Positions 16,691 through 23,905 of a DNA stretch of 64,000 bases are shown here, in pieces (positions within the stretch are counted from its first letter, which is position 1; the number at the start of each line of letters is the position of its first letter). Source of the DNA: Hydrogenophaga aromaticivorans (lineage in GTDB: Bacteria > Pseudomonadota > Gammaproteobacteria > Burkholderiales > Burkholderiaceae_C); contig NZ_VYGV01000016.1 in the NCBI RefSeq assembly GCF_013387465.1, positions 368,872-432,871 on the forward strand. The letters run 5' to 3'. Below the pieces are notes generated by a model. That model made no database searches. It had not been told where the DNA came from and worked only from the letters and a program-made list of their open reading frames with translations. Both the position numbers and the translations under genes were made by a program.

Positions 16691-17299
16691 ATGGCCCTGC
16701 GTATCAAGAACCAGTGGTTTGACAACGGTCGACCGAAGTCCGCGAAGGAGACCGCGAGCGTCGTGGCCTTCATCGTCTGGCGCGTGACGCAGAACATGGT
16801 CAAGCAGATGCGCGAGGCCCGTTTCGACATCGACGTGGGCCCGCAGTATTTCGCCTTCATGCGCGAGATCCTGGGCTTTCTGCTGCAGGTGGTGGACCGC
16901 ATGGCGTTCGAGCGCATGGGCGCGGAACAGCGCGGCGAGTTCACCGGTGCGCTGGTGCGCCGTGTGGCCGAGATCCTGGAGGAAAGCGAGCAGGAATGGA
17001 TGGGGCCGCCGCCCGAGGGTGCGGACAGCTGGCGCAACCAGTTCATCGATTTCCACAACGAACTCGGCGAGGCCTATGCCGACTACGGGCACGGCCCCGA
17101 CGGGCCGGACTTCGGTTTTGTGCGCTACCTGGGCAGCCGCATCGAGGGCGTCATGCCGGCCAAGGACCGGCACTGGGTCAAAGACCAGCTGATGGCCGTC
17201 GAGGTGCCGGAGGCGCTGGAGATGGTGCGCCGGGGCATGCACGGCGCCCTGTCCACCGAACCGCGGCCCAAACGCCGGGCAACGATGAGCGGAGACTAG
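16691..17299 (+). CDS. Conserved helical protein of the sulfur-accessory operon, unknown function
   Basis: A 202-residue, mostly alpha-helical, soluble protein (MALRIKNQWFDNGRPKSAKET...). It has no signal peptide, membrane segment or catalytic motif I recognise. The C-terminal half has HNELGEAYADYGHGPDGPDFGF and VRYLGSRIEGVMP. It begins 9 bp after the DsrC-like gene and ends 2 bp before the oxygenase gene, so it is clearly part of the unit. Coding is supported by strong third-position GC and tight spacing. Confidence 0.78.
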   Translation: MALRIKNQWFDNGRPKSAKETASVVAFIVWRVTQNMVKQMREARFDIDVGPQYFAFMREILGFLLQVVDRMAFERMGAEQRGEFTGALVRRVAEILEESEQEWMGPPPEGADSWRNQFIDFHNELGEAYADYGHGPDGPDFGFVRYLGSRIEGVMPAKDRHWVKDQLMAVEVPEALEMVRRGMHGALSTEPRPKRRATMSGD

Positions 17300-17301
17300 A
17301 C

Positions 17302-18255
17302 ATGGCAGCCAACCCTCCCAGTCCGTTTGACCTCAATCAGCCCGAGGCGTATGCGCGGTGGCGGGCGGCCAAGCTGGCCACCCAGCCCACGTGCGCGGAA
17401 GACCTGATCGTGGACGTGGCCGATCCGCGTCGCCTGAGCGAGGACGAGCGCGCGGCGCTGCTGCACACCTGCGCGCGCGCCAACATGGTGGTCTACCGCA
17501 GCCCGGTTGTCGATGAAGACAAGTCGTTGCCGCGCCTGCTCGGGGCGCAGCTGGGCCTGCACCGGCTCGACGCCAACTGGCTGGCCGACGAAGACGGCAT
17601 CTCACCGATAGCAGTGTCGACGCAGCGGCCTGGCGCCCGCCCCGACTTCATTCCCTACACCGATAAACCCATCCGCTGGCACACCGACGGTTACTACCAC
17701 CCACTCTCGCGCCGCATCGAAGGCATGGTGCTGCACTGCGTGCGCGCGGCGGGTGAGGGCGGCATCAGCGGGCTGGTGGACCACGACCGGGTCTACATCG
17801 CGCTGCGCGACGCCAACCCTGCGTGGGTGCGCGCGCTCATGGCGCCCGATGCCATGACCATCCCCGAGCGGGCCGACGACCACGGCGTGGCCCGCCCCGC
17901 GCAGAGCGGCCCGGTTTTCAGCGTGTTGCCGGGCCTTGACGGAGGCCCCGCGCTGCACATGCGCTACACCGCGCGCACGCGCAGCATCGCCTGGAAGGAC
18001 GAACCCGACACGCGCGCGGCGGTCGCCTTCCTGGAGCAGTGGCTGTCCAGCGACGCGCCCTGGATCTTTCGCCTGCGGCTGCAGCCGGGCATGGGCCTGG
18101 TCTGCAACAACGTGCCGCACGAGCGCAGCGCTTTCACCGACGACCCGCTGCGCCCGCGCCTGCTGTACCGGGCGCGTTTCCTCGACCGTGTTGGTGCGCC
18201 GCCCGTGTCCCATTGCCCTGTGCCTCGGGTGGACCAACCGGAGCTACTGGTGTGA
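17302..18255 (+). CDS. TauD/TfdA-like Fe(II)/2-oxoglutarate-dependent oxygenase
   Basis: A 317-residue protein of the TauD/clavaminate-synthase-like fold. The metal triad is visible: His127 and Asp129 in IRWHTDGYYH and a distal His273 in CNNVPHERSAF, followed by an Arg-rich stretch RPRLLYRARF suited to bind 2-oxoglutarate. TauD enzymes hydroxylate substrates; some release sulfite from sulfonates. The substrate here is unknown. The gene starts 2 bp after its neighbour, and the next gene begins with a GTG overlapping its stop. Sitting beside a ferredoxin-reductase and Dsr genes, it could release sulfite or modify a macromolecule (inference). Confidence 0.82.
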   Translation: MAANPPSPFDLNQPEAYARWRAAKLATQPTCAEDLIVDVADPRRLSEDERAALLHTCARANMVVYRSPVVDEDKSLPRLLGAQLGLHRLDANWLADEDGISPIAVSTQRPGARPDFIPYTDKPIRWHTDGYYHPLSRRIEGMVLHCVRAAGEGGISGLVDHDRVYIALRDANPAWVRALMAPDAMTIPERADDHGVARPAQSGPVFSVLPGLDGGPALHMRYTARTRSIAWKDEPDTRAAVAFLEQWLSSDAPWIFRLRLQPGMGLVCNNVPHERSAFTDDPLRPRLLYRARFLDRVGAPPVSHCPVPRVDQPELLV

Positions 18256-19751
18256 GCCACTGGCTGACCATCTGGCGCGCCGCCCAGCTCGTGGGCGTGT
18301 CGCGGGGCACGCTGCAGCAGCAGGTGCGCTCGGGCGCGATGGTGCTGACCGAGGGCCTGGTGTCCACCGACGAGCTGCTGCGGCTGTACCCCGGCGTGCA
18401 GCTCGAAGAATCTGGCCTGCTGGAGCGGGTGGCCCACATCCGCGACGAGGCCTTCGGCAAGCGCCTGCGCGAGCGGCTGCTGCCCAGCCAGGAGGTGCTC
18501 GCGCAGCGGCTCTTCCACCAGACGCAGGAGCTGGCCGACGTGCGGCGGTGGCTGCAGCGCTACCACGCGCTGGTGATTGCGCTGCAGGCGCGCATCCATG
18601 CCCTGCAGGACGACGGCGCCACGCCGCTGGCGCTGTCGGAACTGCAGGATTTTGTCGACCAGGGTCTGGCGCAGGCGCTCGCGACCGAACAGGCCGACCT
18701 GCTCACGGTGATGGACGACATGCTCAAAGTCATGACAGCCCAGGTGACTGTGCGCCCCAGCGGACACCAGTTCTGTGTCGAGGGGCACGCCACCCTGTTG
18801 CAGGCCGGCCTGCTCGCCGGCCTCAAGCTCAACTACGGCTGCGGCAACGGCACCTGCGGCATGTGCAAGGTGCGCGTGATCTCGGGCGAGGTGGCGCGCA
18901 CCCGGCCCTGCGACTACCCGCTGTCCGAGGCCGAGCGCGCGCAGGGCTACACGCTGGCGTGTGCGCACACCGCGGCCAGCAGCGAACTGACGCTGGAACT
19001 GCTGGAGGCCAGCGGTCCGCAGGACATCCCGCAGCAGCAGATCGTGACCACCGTGCGCGCCGTCACGCCGCTGGCGCCGGGCACCCGGCTGCTGCACCTG
19101 CAGACGCCACGCAGCCACCGCCTGCGCTTCCTGGCGGGTCAGTCGGTGACGCTGGGCCTGAACCGCACGGACGGCAGCGACGTGCACGCCCTCTACCCGA
19201 TTGCCAGCTGCCCGTGCGACGACCGCAACCTGCACTTCTTCATCGAGCGCCATGCACGGGACCCGTTTGCGCGCCAGCTGTTTTCCGACGGTATCCAGCC
19301 CGGCGACAGCGTCACGGTGTGGGGGCCGGTGGGGGACTTCGTGCTGGCCGACAGCGCCCGGCCGCTGGTCTTCGCCGCCTGCGACACCGGCTTTGCGCCG
19401 GTCAAGAGCCTGATCGAACACGCCCTGGCGCTCGACAACGCGCCCTCGCTGTCGCTGTTCTGGCTCGCCACGCGGCCGGACGGGCACTTCCTGGCAAACC
19501 AGTGCCGGGCCTGGTCGGAAGCCCTGGACCTGTTCGAATACGAGCTGCTGGCCGATCCCGACGTGACCTTTGGTGCGCTGCAACTGGCGCAAGCCATGCG
19601 CGCCGACCTGTTCGAGATCGACTGCGACTTCTACCTCGCCGGACCGGCGGCCTTCGTGGAGGCGCTCGACGCCGAACTGCGCGCCGCCGGCGTGCCGGCG
19701 GCGCAGATACTCACCCTGATGCTGGCCGAGCCGGTGGGGGAGATGGCATGA
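18252..19751 (+). CDS. 2Fe-2S ferredoxin/FAD reductase fused to an N-terminal HTH-like and helical region
   Basis: A 499-residue multidomain protein starting with GTG overlapping the oxygenase stop. Residues about 4-50 look like a MerR-type helix-turn-helix (LTIWRAAQLVGVSRGTLQQQV), followed by a long helical region. A plant-type [2Fe-2S] ferredoxin follows with C197, C202, C205 and C237 (CGNGTCGMCK spacing). The rest is a ferredoxin-NAD(P)H reductase module (FAD part with LYPIASCPC, NAD part with VFAACDTGFAPVKSLIEHAL). It resembles oxygenase reductases such as those serving multicomponent oxygenases, but the N-terminal fusion is unusual and suggests redox sensing with DNA or partner binding (inference). 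Confidence 0.82.
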   Translation: MSHWLTIWRAAQLVGVSRGTLQQQVRSGAMVLTEGLVSTDELLRLYPGVQLEESGLLERVAHIRDEAFGKRLRERLLPSQEVLAQRLFHQTQELADVRRWLQRYHALVIALQARIHALQDDGATPLALSELQDFVDQGLAQALATEQADLLTVMDDMLKVMTAQVTVRPSGHQFCVEGHATLLQAGLLAGLKLNYGCGNGTCGMCKVRVISGEVARTRPCDYPLSEAERAQGYTLACAHTAASSELTLELLEASGPQDIPQQQIVTTVRAVTPLAPGTRLLHLQTPRSHRLRFLAGQSVTLGLNRTDGSDVHALYPIASCPCDDRNLHFFIERHARDPFARQLFSDGIQPGDSVTVWGPVGDFVLADSARPLVFAACDTGFAPVKSLIEHALALDNAPSLSLFWLATRPDGHFLANQCRAWSEALDLFEYELLADPDVTFGALQLAQAMRADLFEIDCDFYLAGPAAFVEALDAELRAAGVPAAQILTLMLAEPVGEMA

Positions 19752-19812
19752 GCGCCGCCCGGCCGTTCCGAAGGCGCTCAGCCCCGCAGTGCGCAGCACG
19801 GAGGGTAGTCCA

Positions 19813-20145
19813 GTGAGCGAGTCCTTGCACGCGGAGTCCGCCTGCAGCGGTAGTGAGGCCTTTGCCCTGCGCGTGCTCGGCACCAGCATGGAGCCCGAAT
19901 TCCTGGAGGGCGAAATCATCCTCATCGAGCCCGAGGGCCTGCTGCGCGACGGCAGTTTCGTGCTGGCCCAGCATGGCGGCGAGTGGATCTTCCGCCAGCT
20001 CTGCCAGCAGGCGAACGGCTGGACGCTGCACGCGCTGAACCCGGCCTTCGCCGACCGGCCGTTGCCGGATCTGTCGGCGGTGCGAGGTGTGATCATCCAG
20101 AAGGCGCTGCCCGGTCGGCGCCGCGCCAGCAAACGCTACGTCTGA
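19813..20145 (+). CDS. Stand-alone S24 (LexA/UmuD-like) domain protein with Lys-to-Arg change
   Basis: A 110-residue protein aligning with the LexA/UmuD C-terminal peptidase domain: LGTSMEPEFLEGEIILIEP carries the nucleophile (Ser25). The general-base Lys of the Ser-Lys dyad lies, in LexA, in EVTVKRL; the matching stretch here is EWIFRQL, so the Lys is Arg61. Self-cleavage is therefore doubtful. There is no DNA-binding domain. The start is a GTG with GAGG about eight bases upstream; an ATG-initiated longer frame has weaker support. It ends just before the next small gene. Role unknown: perhaps dimerisation or binding to a partner such as the preceding HTH-reductase. Confidence 0.8.
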   Translation: MSESLHAESACSGSEAFALRVLGTSMEPEFLEGEIILIEPEGLLRDGSFVLAQHGGEWIFRQLCQQANGWTLHALNPAFADRPLPDLSAVRGVIIQKALPGRRRASKRYV

Positions 20146-20154
20146 GGAACCCCC

Positions 20155-20373
20155 GTGCCGTACTACATCTACCGCGTCAAACCCTTCGGCCAGCTCGACA
20201 AACTGGAAGAACACGGCGCCTTCGCCGCAGCCTCCGGCCAGGCCAAGACGCTGCGTGCCGCGCTGCCGCCAGACACCCCCGACAAGGTGAAGGTGATCTT
20301 TGCTGAGAACGAGTGGCAGGCCGAAGAGCTGCTGTGCCAGGTGCGCGAACCCGGGCACCCGGGCGAAGAATAG
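20155..20373 (+). CDS. Small conserved protein of the sulfur-accessory operon
   Basis: A 72-residue protein starting with GTG (MPYYIYRVKPFGQLDKLEEHG...), with GAGGAA a few bases upstream. It is soluble, has a basic-aromatic N-terminus and an acidic C-terminus (AENEWQAEELLCQVREPG). I recognise no functional domain. It is 9 bp after the S24-like gene and 16 bp before the next gene. The composition and spacing make it a real gene rather than a chance frame. Confidence 0.75.
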   Translation: MPYYIYRVKPFGQLDKLEEHGAFAAASGQAKTLRAALPPDTPDKVKVIFAENEWQAEELLCQVREPGHPGEE

Positions 20374-20389
20374 CCACGCAGGGCCGGTC

Positions 20390-20836
20390 ATGGTCGACGA
20401 GGCCGCCTACCGCCGCACCCAGGCCGAGGTCAACCGCCTGCCCTGCGTGTTCAAGGCGGCGTTGCTGGCGCGTCAGGCCGTGTGCGAGCTGGCGGTGCGG
20501 CACTCGGTGGCCGAGCGCGAGGTGCTGGCTTGCGGCCAGGCCCCGGCCCACCTGAACTGTGAAACGCTGGAGCGCCTGTTTGTGGAGCGGGCCACCTTTC
20601 CGCTGAAGCTGCCACCGGGCGCACCGCTCACCCACGGCACCGTCATGCGCCTGCACTGCGGGGGCCTGCGGGGCCTGCAGCAGGTGCTGGACGCCCCGCA
20701 GCCCGATGTGCACCGCATGGTGATGCAGGCCCAGGTGGAACATGGCAGTCTGGTGCAACTGCCCTGGGAGCACATCGTCGCGCAGATCGTGGCCTGGCAG
20801 CCGCGGCGCCGTGCGAACAAACCCGTGAGCGGATGA
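20390..20836 (+). CDS. Conserved hypothetical protein, last gene of the sulfur-accessory operon
   Basis: A 148-residue soluble protein with three cysteines in its N-terminal half (NRLPCVFKAALLARQAVCEL, REVLACGQAPAHLNC is a fourth/fifth region) and a C-terminal helical part. No known domain is apparent. I start it at the ATG at 20,390 (MVDEAAYRRTQ) because the frame upstream overlaps the preceding gene. It ends 34 bp from the stop of the convergent yeeE/yedE gene, closing the plus-strand unit. Confidence 0.68.
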   Translation: MVDEAAYRRTQAEVNRLPCVFKAALLARQAVCELAVRHSVAEREVLACGQAPAHLNCETLERLFVERATFPLKLPPGAPLTHGTVMRLHCGGLRGLQQVLDAPQPDVHRMVMQAQVEHGSLVQLPWEHIVAQIVAWQPRRRANKPVSG

Positions 20837-20870
20837 GTCCGGCGCCGGGCCGCTCGGGGGCTCAATGGAT

Positions 20871-21974
20871 TCAGCGCTGCTGCCACTTCATCGTGGCCAC
20901 GGCCCCGCCCACAATGCCCGTCAGCGCCAGGAAGGACCCGATGGCCAGTGTGGAGATACCCGACAGGCCCTGCCCGATCGTGCAGCCCATCGCCGTGACA
21001 CCACCAAAGCCCATCAGCACCGCGCCGATGAGCTGGGTGCGCAGGTCTTCCATCGAGGCAAAACCTTCCCAGCGAAACTGCCGCGTGCTGATGGCGTAGG
21101 CGAACGACCCGAGCACCACACCGATGGCCGAGGCAATGCCGAAGGTCATGCGCAGCGACTTGTCGGTCCACAGCATCAGCATTTCCAGGTTGTAGGCCAC
21201 CGGGGCAACGAAGCTCATGGACTCCAGCGTGCGCGTGTTGGTGGCGAAGTACACCGTCTCCATGGTTTCGGGGTCTTCGCCGTGGCCGAGATGGCCGGTC
21301 AGGTACCAGGCCGCCACGACCAGCAGGCCCAGCACCACCGCGCCGAACACGTGCGACGGGTTGCTGCGGAAGCGCTTGTCCTTGAACACGAACACCAGCA
21401 GGCCCAGACCCACCACGCTCAGCGTGACCAGCAGCGCCGTCTTGTCCGGCAGACCGGTCAGTTTGGCCAGCACCTGCGGCAGGCCCTGGGCGCTGAAGCC
21501 CCATTGCGACAGGTCGACCGCGACCGGGTCGAGGAAGCTGGTGCGCCACTGGCCAAACAGGCCCTTGAGCGTCATGTAGGCCGAGATCGCCAGCACTGTC
21601 AGCACCACCACGGATCGCAGACTGCCACCGCCCACACGCACCAGGTTCTTGTTGGTGCAGCCCGCGGCGATCGTCATGCCCACGCCGAACAGGGCGCCGC
21701 CCAGCAGCAAGGACAGCCAGGGCAGCACGGGCCGCTGGTAGACCGATTTCGAGAGGTCGATCAGGCCGAAGTAGTAAAGCAGGTTGGCCCCGATCATCGC
21801 CACGGCGATGGTCAGCAGCCACATGCGCATGCGCCCCCAGTGTTCCATGTTGACCACGTCCGAGATCGCGCCCATGGTGCAGAAATTGGTCTTGTTGGCG
21901 ACCACGCCAAAAATGAAGGCCAGGACAAAACCGCCCCAGACCACCAGCATCGACGGGTTCATTCCTTCGCTCAT
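20871..21974 (-). CDS. YeeE/YedE-family sulfur-compound transporter
   Basis: A 367-residue membrane protein with about nine to ten hydrophobic helices. It has the family's repeated cysteine-containing motifs: NKTNFCTMGAISD near the N-terminus, TIAAGCTNKNLVRVGGG in the middle and AMGCTIGQGLSGIS at the C-terminus. In TsuA, the studied relative, these cysteines handle thiosulfate. It is the last gene of the tusA-dsrE2 unit, consistent with bringing a sulfur substrate into the cytoplasm. The ion or molecule carried is not shown by sequence. It starts 30 bp after the periplasmic protein gene. Confidence 0.9.
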   Translation of the reverse strand: MSEGMNPSMLVVWGGFVLAFIFGVVANKTNFCTMGAISDVVNMEHWGRMRMWLLTIAVAMIGANLLYYFGLIDLSKSVYQRPVLPWLSLLLGGALFGVGMTIAAGCTNKNLVRVGGGSLRSVVVLTVLAISAYMTLKGLFGQWRTSFLDPVAVDLSQWGFSAQGLPQVLAKLTGLPDKTALLVTLSVVGLGLLVFVFKDKRFRSNPSHVFGAVVLGLLVVAAWYLTGHLGHGEDPETMETVYFATNTRTLESMSFVAPVAYNLEMLMLWTDKSLRMTFGIASAIGVVLGSFAYAISTRQFRWEGFASMEDLRTQLIGAVLMGFGGVTAMGCTIGQGLSGISTLAIGSFLALTGIVGGAVATMKWQQR

Positions 21975-22004
21975 GTGTTGGACTCCATTTCAGTGAAAGA
22001 CCGA

Positions 22005-22880
22005 TCAGTGGGCAGTGCCCCCCGCGACGCGGGTGAGCGTGTTGCGAATGGCTTCGGGCGCGTTGACGATGCGCATGAACTGGCCCATGCCCAGTGCCGG
22101 CCACGCCAGTGCGATGCGGTAGCGGGCGTACAGTGCATAGACCTTGTTGTCCACGATGAAAACCTCGTAGGGCAGGCCCGCCATGTGGCCCGCGCCGATC
22201 TTGTTGACCCACCAGCCCTCGCCGTCGCCCGGGTCGTTCATCGCGACGCCGAACACCGCGGTCTTGTTGCCCGGCATCACCACCTCGTACACCCGCCGGG
22301 TGGCGCCCACCCCTTGGGACAGGTTGTCCTGCACCGCCTTGAGCGCTTCTTCGAAACTGGTGTGCGTGGCGAGCAGGCTGTTGGCGGAATCAAAACGCTC
22401 CATACCGAACATGTAGCGGTAGTTCGCCAGATCGCCATCGGGCACGTTGCCGCCGAAACCGGGCCCCGAACCCAGGGTCCTGGCCAACCGTTGCTGCACC
22501 GATTGCGCTGCGGCCTGCGCGGCCGGGTACTGGCCCCGCAGGTAGGCGCGGTACCAGTATTCGGGATTCATGTAGCTCAGCGTGCCGTCGCTCTGCAGGC
22601 CCACGCGGATGGCTGCGGCCACGATGGCAGGACCGCCCAGGCTGCGCACGGCGGCGAGCATGTCGGGGTCGGTGACCACCAGGCTGGCGTGGCCCGGCAG
22701 ACCGGGCGGGGTGTGGCGACCCACCACCGTGAAGCCCGCGGCCTGCAGCTTCCTGTCCACCTGATCGAGCTGCGCCGACAGGTCCGGGCCGGGCACCTTA
22801 TCGCCCTGCACATACGGTTCCAGCGCCAGACAGGCTTGTGACGAGCACAGCACAACGCACCACAGAATGAAATGCTTCAT
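22005..22880 (-). CDS. Periplasmic protein of unknown function in the tusA-dsrE2 unit
   Basis: A 291-residue exported protein. The N-terminus (MKHFILWCVVLCSSQACLA) is a signal peptide; the AC near cleavage could also suggest a lipoprotein but the lipobox is poor. The mature part has no motif I recognise. Notable stretches are DLANYRYMFGMERFDSANSL and a C-terminal YEVFIVDNKVYALYARYRIA. It lies between dsrE2 and the YeeE-type transporter, so a role as a periplasmic sulfur-compound binding or handling protein for that transporter is possible (inference from context only). Confidence 0.8.
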   Translation of the reverse strand: MKHFILWCVVLCSSQACLALEPYVQGDKVPGPDLSAQLDQVDRKLQAAGFTVVGRHTPPGLPGHASLVVTDPDMLAAVRSLGGPAIVAAAIRVGLQSDGTLSYMNPEYWYRAYLRGQYPAAQAAAQSVQQRLARTLGSGPGFGGNVPDGDLANYRYMFGMERFDSANSLLATHTSFEEALKAVQDNLSQGVGATRRVYEVVMPGNKTAVFGVAMNDPGDGEGWWVNKIGAGHMAGLPYEVFIVDNKVYALYARYRIALAWPALGMGQFMRIVNAPEAIRNTLTRVAGGTAH

Positions 22881-22985
22881 CGCAGGCCTCTGTCTTGTTG
22901 ATGCGGTCCAGGCTGGTGGCCTGGTTCTCTGCGGACGGCCCGCGCGAGGGCGTCCGCTGCCGGTGGCTACCCGCCGGGCGGGGTG

Positions 22986-23456
22986 TCAGATGAACAGGCA
23001 GACATCCGATTCACCGGCGAACTTCATGAAGGTCGCGGCGCCGCCGTATTCGACGTCCTTGATGAACTCGCTGGTCTCGAACTCGAACAGGTCCACCGTC
23101 ATCTGGCAGGCAACGAACTTGACCTCCAGCTCCAGGCAGACATCGCGCAGTTCCTGCAGCGAGGCCACGCCTTTGGACTTCATCTTCTTCTTCATCATCA
23201 TCGTGGCCATCGCTTCCATGCCCGGCAGCATCTGCACCATCACCGGCATGGGTATGGGCATCGGCATGGCGGGGTTCGCCAGCGGGCTGATCTGCACGCC
23301 GTCGAGGCTCTTGCGCAGCAGCTGCAGGCCGTAGAAGGTGAAGAAGATCTGGACATCCCAGCCCAGCGAGGCTGCGGTGGACGCCAGGATGAACGGCGGG
23401 TAGGCCATGTCCAGCGTGCCCTTGGTGGCGATCAACGCCATTTTTTTGCTTGCCAC
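22986..23456 (-). CDS. DsrE2-type (DsrE/F/H-like) sulfur-transfer protein
   Basis: A 156-residue member of the DsrE2A group of the DsrE superfamily. It begins KKMALIATKGTLDMAYPPFILASTAASLG and has the Met-rich linker of the group (PMPIPMPVMVQMLPG) and cysteines at ELRDVCLEL and FVACQMTVDLF. DsrE2 proteins are encoded with TusA and act in cytoplasmic sulfur trafficking, probably as membrane-associated partners. It follows tusA by 39 bp. Its partner rhodanese, often first in this set, is not visible here. Confidence 0.9.
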   Translation of the reverse strand: MASKKMALIATKGTLDMAYPPFILASTAASLGWDVQIFFTFYGLQLLRKSLDGVQISPLANPAMPMPIPMPVMVQMLPGMEAMATMMMKKKMKSKGVASLQELRDVCLELEVKFVACQMTVDLFEFETSEFIKDVEYGGAATFMKFAGESDVCLFI

Positions 23457-23495
23457 GTTGCGTGTCTCCGGCGTGGGGAAAAGGCGCGAGGGGGT

Positions 23496-23723
23496 TCAGG
23501 CCTTCTTGAGGTAGAACACGAACTTGCTGTTTTCGCTGCTCTGTTCGAGCAAGGCATTGCCCGTCTGTTCGGCGAACGCGGCCATGTCGCACACCGAGCC
23601 GGGGTCGGTCGCCACCACGCGCAGGATCTGTCCGCTGACCATGTCCGCCAGCGCCTTCTTGGTCTTGACGATCGGCATCGGGCAGGCCAGGCCCGAGGCG
23701 TCAAATTCCTTGTTGAATTCCAT
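23496..23723 (-). CDS. tusA: TusA sulfur carrier protein
   Basis: A 75-residue TusA with the key CPMP motif (SGLACPMPIVKTKKAL), whose Cys carries a persulfide. In sulfur oxidisers TusA donates sulfur to DsrEFH and on to DsrC. There are two adjacent ATGs; the second gives a better six-base gap from GGAG. A longer frame upstream lacks a ribosome site. It is the first gene of the tusA-dsrE2-unknown-yeeE unit and has the shared palindrome about 100 bp upstream. Confidence 0.93.
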   Translation of the reverse strand: MEFNKEFDASGLACPMPIVKTKKALADMVSGQILRVVATDPGSVCDMAAFAEQTGNALLEQSSENSKFVFYLKKA

Positions 23724-23824
23724 CATTGTCTCCAGTGTTTTTTGACGGCCTTTGGGCACCGCATGGAGCTTGATTCTTCAAGAGGACGCACGGCCCGTCT
23801 ATCACCGCGAAGGGTGATGACGGG

Positions 23825-23842
23825 TAGCCCATATGGGTAATG
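23825..23842 (-). promoter_or_regulatory. Palindrome upstream of tusA
   Basis: Read toward tusA this is CATTACCCATATGGGCTA, containing the perfect ten-base palindrome CCCATATGGG. It matches the dsrA upstream site over CATWACCCATMTGGG and has the same orientation. It lies roughly 100 bp before the tusA start, in the gap after the sulfatase gene. A common regulator of the two sulfur units is likely; which one is inference. Confidence 0.55.
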
Positions 23843-23905
23843 TGGTTTTCCCCGTGGCACCACGGGGCGAGGTCATCACGCAGCCTGCGTGCAGGTGCAG
23901 GTGCC

